Positions 25,347 through 34,720 of a DNA stretch of 64,000 nucleotides are shown here, in pieces (the first letter of the stretch is position 1; each line of letters opens with the position of its first letter). Location of the stretch: NCBI GenBank assembly GCA_031394355.1, contig JANNSU010000008.1, positions 1 through 64,000 of the forward strand, read 5' to 3'. The stretch comes from JAEUMY01 sp031394355. Lineage in GTDB: Bacteria; Pseudomonadota; Gammaproteobacteria; Burkholderiales; Usitatibacteraceae. The notes under the pieces were generated by a model. It was not told the origin of the DNA. It saw only the letters and a program-made list of their open reading frames with translations, and made no database searches. A program made the translations under genes and the position numbers.

Positions 25347-25775
25347 TCAAGGATCCAGCCTGAACGCCCCCGGCAGCAACGCACCCGCCGTCGTGCGTTC
25401 GATGTGCCCGGCGAGATTGGTCAGCACCACAGCCAACGACGCGCCACCCAGCTCGATCATCACCTGACGACACGCGCCGCAGGGCGAGATGGGGCCGGGC
25501 GTGTCGCCGACCGCGGCAAGCAGCGTGAACTCATCGGGCCGCACACCTGCCGCAATGGCAGAGAAAAACGCTGTGCGCTCGGCGCAGTTGGTGAGGCCGT
25601 AGGACGCATTCTCGACATTGCAGCCTGCGAATATTCGCCCGTCCTTCGTGGCTACGGCGGCACCGACCAGAAAGCGTGAGTAGGGCGCGTGCGCGTTCTG
25701 GCGCACGGCGAGGGCGGCGGCGATCAATGCTGCTTCCAGTGCTTCGTTCGGATTCGCTTTGTCGAGCACGGACAT
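25347..25775 (-). CDS. cdd: Cytidine deaminase
   Basis: Zinc enzyme that deaminates cytidine and deoxycytidine to uridine in pyrimidine salvage. At 142 residues it is the short, tetrameric type. The zinc site and catalytic Glu are in TNCAERTAF and PCGACRQVM; the substrate loop is GCNVENASYG. A palindrome copy encodes RIFA directly before GCNVENA, next to the active site. The upstream nucleoside transporter gene ends 5 bp before this start, giving a nupC-cdd salvage operon. Confidence 0.95.
   Translation of the reverse strand: MSVLDKANPNEALEAALIAAALAVRQNAHAPYSRFLVGAAVATKDGRIFAGCNVENASYGLTNCAERTAFFSAIAAGVRPDEFTLLAAVGDTPGPISPCGACRQVMIELGGASLAVVLTNLAGHIERTTAGALLPGAFRLDP
25627..25638. repeat. GCGAATATTCGC palindrome, copy 15
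   Basis: Inside cdd, read on the minus strand as Arg-Ile-Phe-Ala beside the conserved GCNVENA motif. Confidence 0.95.
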
Positions 25776-25779
25776 GGCG

Positions 25780-27048
25780 TCACCCGTTCCAGCTGAAGAA
25801 CAATCCCGCCAGCGCCGCGCTCATGAGATTGGAAAGCGTGCCGGCGGCCACCACGCGCAGTCCGTAACGCGCGACCAGGCTGCGGATTTCAGGCGTTGCC
25901 ACGCTGCCGAACCCGCCGGCCAGAATGGCGATGGAGGAGAAGTTGGCAAATCCGCAGAGCGCGAAGGACAGGATGACTGCTGTCGCAGGCGCGATCGGTG
26001 TCAGCCCGGCGGCAGTCACGGTGGCCGCGTCCTTGAGGTACGGCGAGAGACCGACATAGGCAACGAATTCGTTCAGGATCAGCTTCTGGCCAATGAGGTT
26101 GCCCGCGAACACGGCGTCAGACCAGGGCACACCAATCAGCCAGGCCATAGGGGCGAACACCAGACCCAGCGCCGATTCGAGGCTGGTTTTGATGCCGAAG
26201 AGACTGCCAATGCCGGAGAACATGCCGTTCAATAGCGCGATGAGGCCGATGAACGCGATGAGCATGGCGCCCACGCTGAGCGCGATCTTGAGGCCGATGG
26301 CCGCACCAGAAGCCGCCGCTTCGATGACGTTTTCGGAACGCTTTTCTTCGAACGACAGATTATCGAATTCGATCTCCGGCTCGTCCTTGCCGGGGCAGAT
26401 GAGCTTCGCGAACAAGAGCCCGCCGGGAATGGCCATGAAGGAGGCGGCCAGCAGGAAGTCCATTTTCACGCCCAGCCCGGCGTAGCCTGCGAGGATGGAG
26501 CCCGCGACCGAGGCCATGCCGCTCGTCATGATGCAGAAGATCTGCGGGCCGGAGAGCTTCATCACGAACGGCTTGACCACGGCCGGCATCTCGCTTTGGC
26601 CCAGGAAGATGGTGGTCACTGCCGAGAACGACTCGATGCGAGCAACACCGATGATGCGCTGGAACAGTGACCCCAGCGCGGTGATGAGGATGCGCATGAC
26701 GCCCAGGTGATACAGCACGGCGATGAGTGCGGTCATGTAGATGATGGCGGGCAGGACACGGAAGGCGAAGACGAAGCCGACATCGCCGAACACTTCGAAC
26801 ATCTTGCCGGTTACGAGGCCGCCGAAGAGGAATTCGGTGCCCTTTGCGCCATAGGACAGCACGTAGTTCACGCCTTCCGCCAGCCATTGCAGGACGATGC
26901 GGCCCCACGGCACGAACAGTACGATCGCGCCGATGGCGATCTGGGTAAGCAGGGCCGCGATGACGATGCGAGGACGAATCGCGCTGCGATCCATGGACAA
27001 CAGCCAGCCCAATCCCAACAGGACAACGATGCCTAGCAATGCTTGCAT
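25780..27048 (-). CDS. nupC: NupC-family concentrative nucleoside transporter
   Basis: Inner-membrane Na+- or H+-driven nucleoside importer, 422 residues and about ten hydrophobic segments. Family landmarks are FVFAFRVLPAIIY, FLGQSEMPAVVKPF (the GQSE nucleoside-binding segment), SGMASVAGSILAGYAGLG, LNEFVAYVGL and FALCGFANFSSIAI. ATG 27048 with GGAGAAG upstream was chosen; the longer frame upstream lacks a hydrophobic start. It supplies cytidine to the adjacent cdd product. Confidence 0.92.
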   Translation of the reverse strand: MQALLGIVVLLGLGWLLSMDRSAIRPRIVIAALLTQIAIGAIVLFVPWGRIVLQWLAEGVNYVLSYGAKGTEFLFGGLVTGKMFEVFGDVGFVFAFRVLPAIIYMTALIAVLYHLGVMRILITALGSLFQRIIGVARIESFSAVTTIFLGQSEMPAVVKPFVMKLSGPQIFCIMTSGMASVAGSILAGYAGLGVKMDFLLAASFMAIPGGLLFAKLICPGKDEPEIEFDNLSFEEKRSENVIEAAASGAAIGLKIALSVGAMLIAFIGLIALLNGMFSGIGSLFGIKTSLESALGLVFAPMAWLIGVPWSDAVFAGNLIGQKLILNEFVAYVGLSPYLKDAATVTAAGLTPIAPATAVILSFALCGFANFSSIAILAGGFGSVATPEIRSLVARYGLRVVAAGTLSNLMSAALAGLFFSWNG

Positions 27049-27290
27049 TGAATCTTCTCCCTGTGTTGTGCCGTCCCGGTGCGGTCGGGGACGGGTTCGT
27101 TGACATGATAGTGCAGCCCGTGACTCATGGCGTTGCGCCAGTTGCTGCATTGAGCCGTGCGGGTGTCTGGGGAGGCAGGGCCATGTGTGGTGAGGCACAG
27201 ACGGTCGGGGACAGTGCTGGCGCATACTGTGAGCATGACTGATCACTGCCGCTTCACACGCCAACGCCTCCAGACTGACCAGCCGACAGC

Positions 27291-28172
27291 ATGATCCGCC
27301 TCCATTTGCAGATCGAGCTGGACTATGAAGTCGACCAGCATGGTGCGGATTTCGTGTTCAATATCCACGCCGCACATACGCCGAGCCAGATTGTCTCGGA
27401 CGAAAGCATCGCCATCAATCAGGCCGTTGACGCGCCCGTCCACACCGATCCAGCAACCGGCAACCGTTACATGCGGCTGCACGCTCTGCCAGGGAATCTG
27501 CATCTCAACTACATGGCCACCGTCGATCTGATGCACCACTTCGGCCAGCCCTCGCAAATCGCCGAGGTGCCCATCAGCCGCCTGCCGCTGCCCGTCATGA
27601 GCTACATCTACCCCAGCCGCTATTGCCAGTCGGACCGGCTGGTGAAATTCGCCATCAACGAGTTCGGTACGCTGTGGCAAGGATATGGCAGGCTGGCTGC
27701 GATTCAGGATTGGGTCCGGCGACATGTCACGTTCACGTCCAACACGTCCAACTCCAATACCGCTGCGGTGGACACGTTGATCGAGCAGGTTGGCGTGTGC
27801 CGGGACTTTGCCCACCTCATGATTGCGTTGTGCCGGGCAGTCAACATCCCGGCTCGGTTCGTGACCGGCACCGACTATGGCGCGGATCCGATCCTTGGCC
27901 CGCCGGACTTCCATGCCTATGTCGAGGCATATCTTGATGACCGCTGGTATATCTTCGATCCGTCAGGCACCGCCATGCCGATGGGGCTGGTGCGTGTTGG
28001 CACGGGACGGGACGCGGCGGACGTGGCGTTTGCCACCATCTTCGGCGGTGTCCGCACGATGGCGCCCATGATCCGCGCCTTCGCAGTCGAGGACGCCTCC
28101 CGGAACATGATCCTGCCTTATCACTGTGCGGAAGCCCTGTCGACGGATAGTGGCACGCAGCGCAATCACTGA
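27291..28172 (+). CDS. Transglutaminase-like cysteine peptidase-fold protein
   Basis: Soluble 293-residue protein of the bacterial transglutaminase-like family. An N-terminal beta domain (MIRLHLQIELDYEVDQHGAD) precedes the core, which shows the Cys in QVGVCRDFAHL, the His in PPDFHAYVEAYL and the Asp in RWYIFDPSG, the standard triad. These proteins are usually proteases or amidases; substrate is unknown. A protease-like gene follows 10 bp downstream. Confidence 0.88.
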   Translation: MIRLHLQIELDYEVDQHGADFVFNIHAAHTPSQIVSDESIAINQAVDAPVHTDPATGNRYMRLHALPGNLHLNYMATVDLMHHFGQPSQIAEVPISRLPLPVMSYIYPSRYCQSDRLVKFAINEFGTLWQGYGRLAAIQDWVRRHVTFTSNTSNSNTAAVDTLIEQVGVCRDFAHLMIALCRAVNIPARFVTGTDYGADPILGPPDFHAYVEAYLDDRWYIFDPSGTAMPMGLVRVGTGRDAADVAFATIFGGVRTMAPMIRAFAVEDASRNMILPYHCAEALSTDSGTQRNH

Positions 28173-28182
28173 TGCGCCCAAC

Positions 28183-28917
28183 ATGATCGAATCACTTCTC
28201 ATCAGCGTTACTCCGATCAGCACATTCGCTGGCGCACATCGGCTCACCAATGCGAGCGGCTGCTTCTTCGAGCGCGATGGGCGGCTCTTCGTGGTCACCA
28301 GTCGCCATGTCGTGTGCGATGAGCCGACGGATCATCGTCCGGATCATATCCAGATCGAGTTGCATGTCGATGCCAGTAATCTTGCGGCGACCGCAGCTGT
28401 CACTTTGCCGCTGTATCGCAACGGCCTGCCGATCTGGAAGCGCGGGTTGGATCGTGCCGGCGAAGTGGATGTGGCAGTGGTGCAGGTGGACCGCGAACTC
28501 TTGCCGCCCAATGCGCTGTTCCGGGCCTTCACTCCGCAGCATCTGCCGGGGCCGCATGACAATATTGAGGTGGGGACATCGGTCATCCTGGTCGGCTTCC
28601 CGCTGGGGTTCTACGACACGCTGCACCGCCTGCCGGTGGCGCGGCAGGCCATCATCGCGTCCTCATTCGGGCTCCGCTTTCAGGGCGAAGGCTATTTCCT
28701 GACAGATGCGCGCACCCATCGGGGCAGCAGCGGCGCGCCGGTGGTCATGCGCGTGACCGATCCCTCTCGGGTGCAGGATGACCTGCCCTGGATGATGCTC
28801 GGCATCCACGCCGCCAGGCTGGATATGCGGACGCGTGATGAGGTGCTGGACGAGGCGCTGGGACTCAACTGCGCCTGGTATGCGGATATCCTCCTGCGGT
28901 TGACCGATCCATCCTGA
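28183..28917 (+). CDS. Trypsin-like serine protease domain protein
   Basis: 244 residues with a chymotrypsin/HtrA-type fold and no evident signal peptide or PDZ domain. The catalytic triad is visible: His in VTSRHVV, Asp in GEVDVAVVQ and Ser in HRGSSGAPVV. ATG 28183 (MIESLLISV) was chosen because the fold begins at once. With the transglutaminase-like gene 10 bp upstream it forms a probable two-gene unit. A cytoplasmic location is unusual for this fold and may reflect a specialised housekeeping or stress role. Confidence 0.82.
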   Translation: MIESLLISVTPISTFAGAHRLTNASGCFFERDGRLFVVTSRHVVCDEPTDHRPDHIQIELHVDASNLAATAAVTLPLYRNGLPIWKRGLDRAGEVDVAVVQVDRELLPPNALFRAFTPQHLPGPHDNIEVGTSVILVGFPLGFYDTLHRLPVARQAIIASSFGLRFQGEGYFLTDARTHRGSSGAPVVMRVTDPSRVQDDLPWMMLGIHAARLDMRTRDEVLDEALGLNCAWYADILLRLTDPS

Positions 28918-29143
28918 CGGGCCGCTGTGCGGGTGCTGCCGCCCCCCCTGGCGGCAGAAGTAAACAGGCTGGCCTTGCCATCTTCCAGCCACATTCTTCC
29001 GCCACCCTTGCATAATCGCGGTACAAAGCGGACAGCGTTCGAGCGCATGTTCGTCACAAGGGGCAGGGTGCGGCATTGCGAGACCTCGCAACGCCGGCCC
29101 GGGCTCCGAAACCATTCCGTTGCAAGCCCAAGAAAGAGCCCGC

Positions 29144-32100
29144 ATGCCCGCCCCCGCCCGCAACGTCCCTTGTCATCGCTTCGTTCCGCTTCTTCCCGCC
29201 TTGCTTTCTGCCACGTTTCTCGTCGCGCTAGCCATTGTTGGCACAACCCTCCCCGGGGCGAGCCGGGCCGCTGACCCCGAGCCGCTGGGTATCCATGCGG
29301 CGGCGGCCTCCGACGCGCCAGACGTGATGGCATTTCCGCCCCACGCGGACAACAACATTCAGGAGTATCAGGTTTTCGCGCTGGCGTTCCACCGGCCGCC
29401 GACCGAGGCGTCGCTACGCCAGAACACCTGGTGCGAGATCAGCAATATCGAGGAAAGGGTGCAGGTGCAGTTCGTGCGCGGTGCCGAGCGCACGACTGCG
29501 CTGAAGGCGGCGGGTCTGGTGGACAAGCCGCAGAACGTGACGCTGCGTTGCGCGCATCGCTTCCCGGCCCGGTCCGAGGTGGTGCTGAAGAACGAAGTCG
29601 GCGTTGCCTGGCAGGGTGCGGGTGGCGAGAAGGAAGCGGCCCGTGCCTTTGAGTTCAAGTATGCCGTGCAGTCCCAGTCCGGATGGAGCGTGAATTGCGA
29701 GCGCGAAAACGCCAATGCCGACTGCATTCCCATCCGGCCCATCGTGGTGCGGTTCGACCGCGAGCTGACTGAAGCGGAAAGGGCGGGCGTCTTCCTCACC
29801 TCTGCAGCGGGCAAGCGCTTCCAGCCCTACCCCAGCAAGAATGCCGAAGACCCGATGTACCACGATCCGTCGCGTGAAATCGTGTTCACGAAGCTGCCGC
29901 CGTCGACCCGGTTCACGGTCAATGTCGCCACCTCGGTGCGCGCACGGCTGTCGCATTCGCAGCCGCTCTCCCTTCGCACGGCCGATTACCCACCGCTGGT
30001 GAAATTCGCCGGCCGCTTCGGCATCGTGGAACGGAATGCCGGTGCGCTTTTGCCGGTGACACTGCGAAATCTGGAACCGTACCTCACGGAATTCAATCCG
30101 GCGAATGCACCAAAGGCTCAGCCGCCAGGACCCGATGACAAGACCGGTGCAATCACCAAGGCACCAACTCCCACCGGCACGCTGGCCAGGATGCGCCAGA
30201 TCCACGTCTCCAGTGATGAGGACCTGGTGGCCTGGAGCCAGAAATTCGACCGCTTCTTCAATCAGACCGATGGCGGCGGTGATCCCGACGAGCAGTACTT
30301 CGATCCGGACAACAAGCAGCAGAAGGACCTGCGCGCCCGCTCCCTGCTGATGAAGGAGCCGAATGTTGCAGTGAACGCGTTGCCCAAGCCGCTGGGCGCG
30401 CGCGAGTTCGAAGTGGTGGGCATTCCGCTCGCCAAGCCCGGCTTGCATATCGTGGAAGTGGAGAGCAAGAAGCTGGGGCAGTCGCTCATCGCCGACAAGT
30501 CGCCCATGTTCGTGCAGGCGGCCGCACTCACGACCAATCTTGCCGTGCACTTCAAACTGGGTGCTGACAACGCGCTGGTGTGGGTGACGACGCTCGATGC
30601 CGCCAAGCCGGTGGCAAACGCCACTGCGAATATTCGCGACTGCAAGGGCAAGGTGCTGTGGAGTGGCAAGACCAATGCCGATGGTGTGTCCATGGTGAAC
30701 ATGGCGCTCGCCCGACCCAGCTGGGACTGCCCGCACTACGTCATCGCGCGATCCGGTGACGATGTGACCTTTACCCGCAGCAACTGGACACGAGGCATCG
30801 AGACCTGGCGCTTCAACCTGCTGACCAACGAAACGGTATCGCGCAATCTGATCCATACCGTATTCGACCGGACATTGCTGCGTCCCGGCGAGACCGTGTC
30901 GATGAAGCACATCGCGCGTCAGGAGACCGCGCAGGGCATGACCATCATGAACGTCGCCAGTCTCGCCAAGGTGGCGGTGGTGGAACACATGGGGTCTGGC
31001 GACAAGCGCAATCTGACCCTCAAGTGGGATGCACGCGGCGTGTCCGAGTCGGTCTGGCCCATTCCGGCGTCGGCCAAGCAGGGTCAGTATCAGGTGCTCA
31101 TCGGTGGCGTGGTGGCAGGCAGCTTTCGCGTCGGCGAATTCCGCATTCCGCTGATGCGGGGTGAAGTGAATTTTCCGGTTGGTCCCTTCGTGAACGTGAA
31201 GGCGGTGGAGACGGACGTGTCGCTGCAATACCTGTCCGGTGGTGGTGCCAAGGGCGAGACGGTGAAGGTTCGCAGCCGGGTGACGCCGCGCGTGCTGGCG
31301 TTCGATGGCTACGACGAGTATGTGTTTGGCACAGCCGACGGCAACATGACGAGCTGGATGCCCAAGGAAGGCGATGATGGCAGCGCGGCATCGGTCGACT
31401 GGCGGCAACGCGCGGCCCAGGGCCGCGAAACCATCGACCTCGGCGAGAAAATGGTGAAGCTGGACGACACCGGCCACGCCAAGGTGAAAGTTGAAGGCTG
31501 GATTGTTCCCGGCGACAAGAACAAGGCGGCGCTGGAAGGCCCGCGCACGCTGATAAGTGAAATCGAATACGCCGATCCCAATGGCGAGATCCAGACTGCA
31601 TCGTCGCGCACGACGCTGTGGGATGCCGCATTGCAGGTCGGCATCCGCATGGATAGCTGGGCGCGCGCCAAGGACATGTTCCAGTTCAAGCTGGTGGTGC
31701 TCGACCTGAATGGGAAGCCCGCCGCGGATCGCAAGGTGGAAGTGGAGACGCTGCTGAAGGTGCGTTACTCGCATCGCCGCCGCACGGTCGGCGGCTACTA
31801 CGCCTGGGACCATCGCGAGGAAGTGAAGCCGCTTAAAGCCAAGTGTGCGGGCAAGAGCGATCGCCTGGGCATGCTGGAGTGCAGCCTCAAGGTCGAAGAG
31901 GGCGGCAACGTGTTGCTGCGGGCAAGCGTGCTGGATGACCGTGGCAATCTCGCTGTGTCAGCACGCGAAATCTGGGTCGCGGGCCAGGACGAATGGTGGT
32001 TCTCGCAGGACAACCACGACCGCATGGATCTGCTGCCCGAGAAGAAGCGGTATGAACCGGGCGAGACTGCGCGGTTCCAGGTGCGCATGCCGTTCCGTGA

Positions 32101-34720
32101 GGCCACCGCGCTGGTGACGACGGAGCGCTCGGGCATCCTCGGGTACAAGGTGGTGCAGCTTTCCGGCACCAGCCCGATGGTGGAGATGCCGGTACAGGGG
32201 AGCTTCGCGCCGAACATCTATGTATCCGTGCTGGCCGTGCGCGGTCGCGTGGGTGATCCGAAGGCGACGGCGCTGGTTGATCTTGCCAAGCCTGCATTCA
32301 AACTTGGCATCGCAGAGATCGCTGTCGGCGCAGGTCAGTTTGCGTTGAAGGTGCAGGTGGAGCCCGACAAGAAGGTGTACCAGACCCGCGGGAATGGAAA
32401 CGACGTGGCCAAGGTGAAAATACGGGTGCGCAAGCTCGACGGCAGCATACCCAAGGATGCCGAGGTGGCATTGGCAGCCGTGGATGAGGGCCTGCTCGAG
32501 CTCATGCCTAACCGCAGCTGGAGGATTCTTGACGCGATGATGCAGCGGCGCGGCTACGGTGTGGAAACCTCCAGCGCGCAGATGCAGGTGATCGGGCGTC
32601 GTCACTTCGGGCGCAAGGCGTTCCCGGCAGGCGGTGGTGGCGGCAAGGGGCCGACGCGCGAGGTGTTCGACACGCTCTTGAAATGGCAGGCTCGCGTGAT
32701 GCTGGATGCCAATGGCGAGGCGACGGTGGAGGTGCCGCTGAACGATTCCATCACGTCATTCCGCATCGCGGCTGTGGCTACGGCCGGTGCCGCGCTTTTT
32801 GGCGATGGTGCCGCCAGCATTCAGGCGACGAAGGACCTTATCGTGCAGTCTGGCTTGCCACCGGTGGTGCGCGAAGGTGACGAGTTCTTCGCGCGCTTCA
32901 ATGTGCGCAATGCCAGCGAGCGTGCGTTCAAGACAGGCGTGAAAGTGGTGGCAACATCATCCAAGATGGAGGTGTTCCGGTCACCCGCGCAAGTGCTGGA
33001 ACTGAAGGCGGGCGAGGCGCGCGACGTGGGCTGGATGGTGAAGGTGCCGCGCGACATTCCCAATCTCGTCTGGCGCTTTGAAGCAGACGAGGCAGGTGTG
33101 CCCGCAGGCAAGAAGGCCGCCAACGACGACATTCGCATCACGCAGAAGGTGGCGCCGGCCGTCCCGATTCGTGTGGTGAACGCGGAGTACCAGCCGGTGC
33201 AAGGTGGCACGCTGTCACGCGAATATTCGCTGCCGCAAGGCGCGTTGCCTGGGCGCGGTGGCATCCGTGTCGCCATCACGCCGACCATCGCGGCGGATTC
33301 TGCGCCGGTGAAGGAGTACATGGCGAGTTATCCGTTCTACTGTCTGGAGCAGCGCACGTCCAAGGCGGTCGCGACGCGTGACGACAAGCTGTGGAAGATC
33401 ATCCACGACAGCCTGCACACTTACCTCGACAACGATGGACTGGCGCGGTACTACCCCGGTGACGGCGAGGGCTACGTGCAGCTCACGGCTTATGTGCTGG
33501 CCGCGTCGCATGAAGCCGGCTTCACCATCCCTGCGGAAGTGAAGCAGAAGATGGAAGCCGGTCTCGCCCGCGCCGTCGAGGGCCAGGTGCAGCGGCGCTA
33601 CGAGTATCTGAAGGATGACCAGCAAGGTCTCTTCCAGCGCCTCACCGCGCTGGAGGCGCTGTCCCGTTTCGGCAAGGTGCGCCAGAACCACCTGGACACC
33701 ATCAAGCCCGAGCTTGCCAAGTGGCCCGTGGCGTCTCTGCTGGACTGGATCAATATCCTGAAGCGTTCTCCGCAGGTGAAGAATCGGGATGCGCTGTTGC
33801 AGGCGGCGGATGCGGAGCTGCGTTCGCGCATCGCGACGCTGGGCGGCCCGCAGCTCTTCAAGAATCTCGATGGCGAAGACCGCTGGTGGATGATGTGGTC
33901 TGGCGATGCAGTGGTCGTGCGCGCCATCCTCACCACGCTCGATCTGCCGGGCTGGGAGAAGGATGTGCCGCGCATCGTGCGGAGCGCTTTGGTCCGCCAG
34001 AAGAACGGTCACTGGAATCTCACCACGGCCAACGTGTGGGGCGTGCTGGCGCTGGACAAGTTCTCGGTCAAATACGGCAAGGGCAGCACGACGGGCAAGA
34101 CGACGGTGCGTGCGGGCAACGTGTCGCGCACGGTGGACTGGGCGAAAATGGATGGCGATGAAATTGAATTGCCGTGGACTGCCGGTTCGCAGTCCATGAG
34201 CGTCAGCCACGATGGCGCAGGCGAGCCTTGGGTGGCGCTGGTGCAGCGCGCTGCTATGCCTTCCACGCCGGGCAAAGTCCAGGTTGGTCCAAACGGGGGC
34301 TTCACTCTCATCAAGACCATCACCCCGGTCGAACAGAAGGTGAAGGGTCAATGGAGCCGTGGCGACGTGGCCCGCATCACCATCGCCTTCAAGGGTGCGC
34401 AGGATCAGGGCTGGGTCGTGGTGGATGATCCGATTCCGTCCGGCGCCACCATTCTGGGCGGTGGGTTGAAGAACGATTCCGTGCTTGCAGCGCAGCCCGG
34501 CGACCGCTCCTGGTGGGATCGTCCTCGCTACATCGAGCGCACGCATGAAGCCTATCGTGCGTACTACGAATGGCTGTGGCGCAATGAACGCAAGGTGGAG
34601 TACACCGTGCGCCTGAACAATGAAGGCACGTTCAATTTGCCACGCACGCGCGTCGAGGCAATGTATGCGCCGGATGCGTATGGCGAGCTCGGGAATGCGG
34701 TGTGGGTGGTGAAGCCGTGA
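29144..34720 (+). CDS. Bacterial alpha-2-macroglobulin
   Basis: Periplasmic protease trap of 1,858 residues. A signal peptide (residues 1-42, ending GASRA) is followed by repeated MG-type beta domains, the bait region, and the A2M domain. The thioester motif CLEQ is intact at residues 1400-1403 (SYPFYCLEQRTS), and an alpha/alpha-toroid-like helical region follows. No lipobox is seen, unlike the E. coli homologue. The pbpC gene overlaps its stop by 4 bp, the classic A2M-PbpC pairing: PbpC repairs murein while A2M traps invading proteases. Two palindrome copies lie inside (TANIRDC and SREYSLP). Confidence 0.93.
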   Translation: MPAPARNVPCHRFVPLLPALLSATFLVALAIVGTTLPGASRAADPEPLGIHAAAASDAPDVMAFPPHADNNIQEYQVFALAFHRPPTEASLRQNTWCEISNIEERVQVQFVRGAERTTALKAAGLVDKPQNVTLRCAHRFPARSEVVLKNEVGVAWQGAGGEKEAARAFEFKYAVQSQSGWSVNCERENANADCIPIRPIVVRFDRELTEAERAGVFLTSAAGKRFQPYPSKNAEDPMYHDPSREIVFTKLPPSTRFTVNVATSVRARLSHSQPLSLRTADYPPLVKFAGRFGIVERNAGALLPVTLRNLEPYLTEFNPANAPKAQPPGPDDKTGAITKAPTPTGTLARMRQIHVSSDEDLVAWSQKFDRFFNQTDGGGDPDEQYFDPDNKQQKDLRARSLLMKEPNVAVNALPKPLGAREFEVVGIPLAKPGLHIVEVESKKLGQSLIADKSPMFVQAAALTTNLAVHFKLGADNALVWVTTLDAAKPVANATANIRDCKGKVLWSGKTNADGVSMVNMALARPSWDCPHYVIARSGDDVTFTRSNWTRGIETWRFNLLTNETVSRNLIHTVFDRTLLRPGETVSMKHIARQETAQGMTIMNVASLAKVAVVEHMGSGDKRNLTLKWDARGVSESVWPIPASAKQGQYQVLIGGVVAGSFRVGEFRIPLMRGEVNFPVGPFVNVKAVETDVSLQYLSGGGAKGETVKVRSRVTPRVLAFDGYDEYVFGTADGNMTSWMPKEGDDGSAASVDWRQRAAQGRETIDLGEKMVKLDDTGHAKVKVEGWIVPGDKNKAALEGPRTLISEIEYADPNGEIQTASSRTTLWDAALQVGIRMDSWARAKDMFQFKLVVLDLNGKPAADRKVEVETLLKVRYSHRRRTVGGYYAWDHREEVKPLKAKCAGKSDRLGMLECSLKVEEGGNVLLRASVLDDRGNLAVSAREIWVAGQDEWWFSQDNHDRMDLLPEKKRYEPGETARFQVRMPFREATALVTTERSGILGYKVVQLSGTSPMVEMPVQGSFAPNIYVSVLAVRGRVGDPKATALVDLAKPAFKLGIAEIAVGAGQFALKVQVEPDKKVYQTRGNGNDVAKVKIRVRKLDGSIPKDAEVALAAVDEGLLELMPNRSWRILDAMMQRRGYGVETSSAQMQVIGRRHFGRKAFPAGGGGGKGPTREVFDTLLKWQARVMLDANGEATVEVPLNDSITSFRIAAVATAGAALFGDGAASIQATKDLIVQSGLPPVVREGDEFFARFNVRNASERAFKTGVKVVATSSKMEVFRSPAQVLELKAGEARDVGWMVKVPRDIPNLVWRFEADEAGVPAGKKAANDDIRITQKVAPAVPIRVVNAEYQPVQGGTLSREYSLPQGALPGRGGIRVAITPTIAADSAPVKEYMASYPFYCLEQRTSKAVATRDDKLWKIIHDSLHTYLDNDGLARYYPGDGEGYVQLTAYVLAASHEAGFTIPAEVKQKMEAGLARAVEGQVQRRYEYLKDDQQGLFQRLTALEALSRFGKVRQNHLDTIKPELAKWPVASLLDWINILKRSPQVKNRDALLQAADAELRSRIATLGGPQLFKNLDGEDRWWMMWSGDAVVVRAILTTLDLPGWEKDVPRIVRSALVRQKNGHWNLTTANVWGVLALDKFSVKYGKGSTTGKTTVRAGNVSRTVDWAKMDGDEIELPWTAGSQSMSVSHDGAGEPWVALVQRAAMPSTPGKVQVGPNGGFTLIKTITPVEQKVKGQWSRGDVARITIAFKGAQDQGWVVVDDPIPSGATILGGGLKNDSVLAAQPGDRSWWDRPRYIERTHEAYRAYYEWLWRNERKVEYTVRLNNEGTFNLPRTRVEAMYAPDAYGELGNAVWVVKP
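30626..30637. repeat. GCGAATATTCGC palindrome, copy 16
   Basis: Inside the alpha-2-macroglobulin gene, read as Ala-Asn-Ile-Arg. Confidence 0.95.
33219..33230. repeat. GCGAATATTCGC palindrome, copy 17
   Basis: Inside the alpha-2-macroglobulin gene, read as Arg-Glu-Tyr-Ser, about 110 bp before the thioester codons. Confidence 0.95.

Noticed and set aside
29414..31813. 799-residue ORF antisense to the alpha-2-macroglobulin gene
   Set aside because: Shadow of a well-supported gene; no start context or domain.
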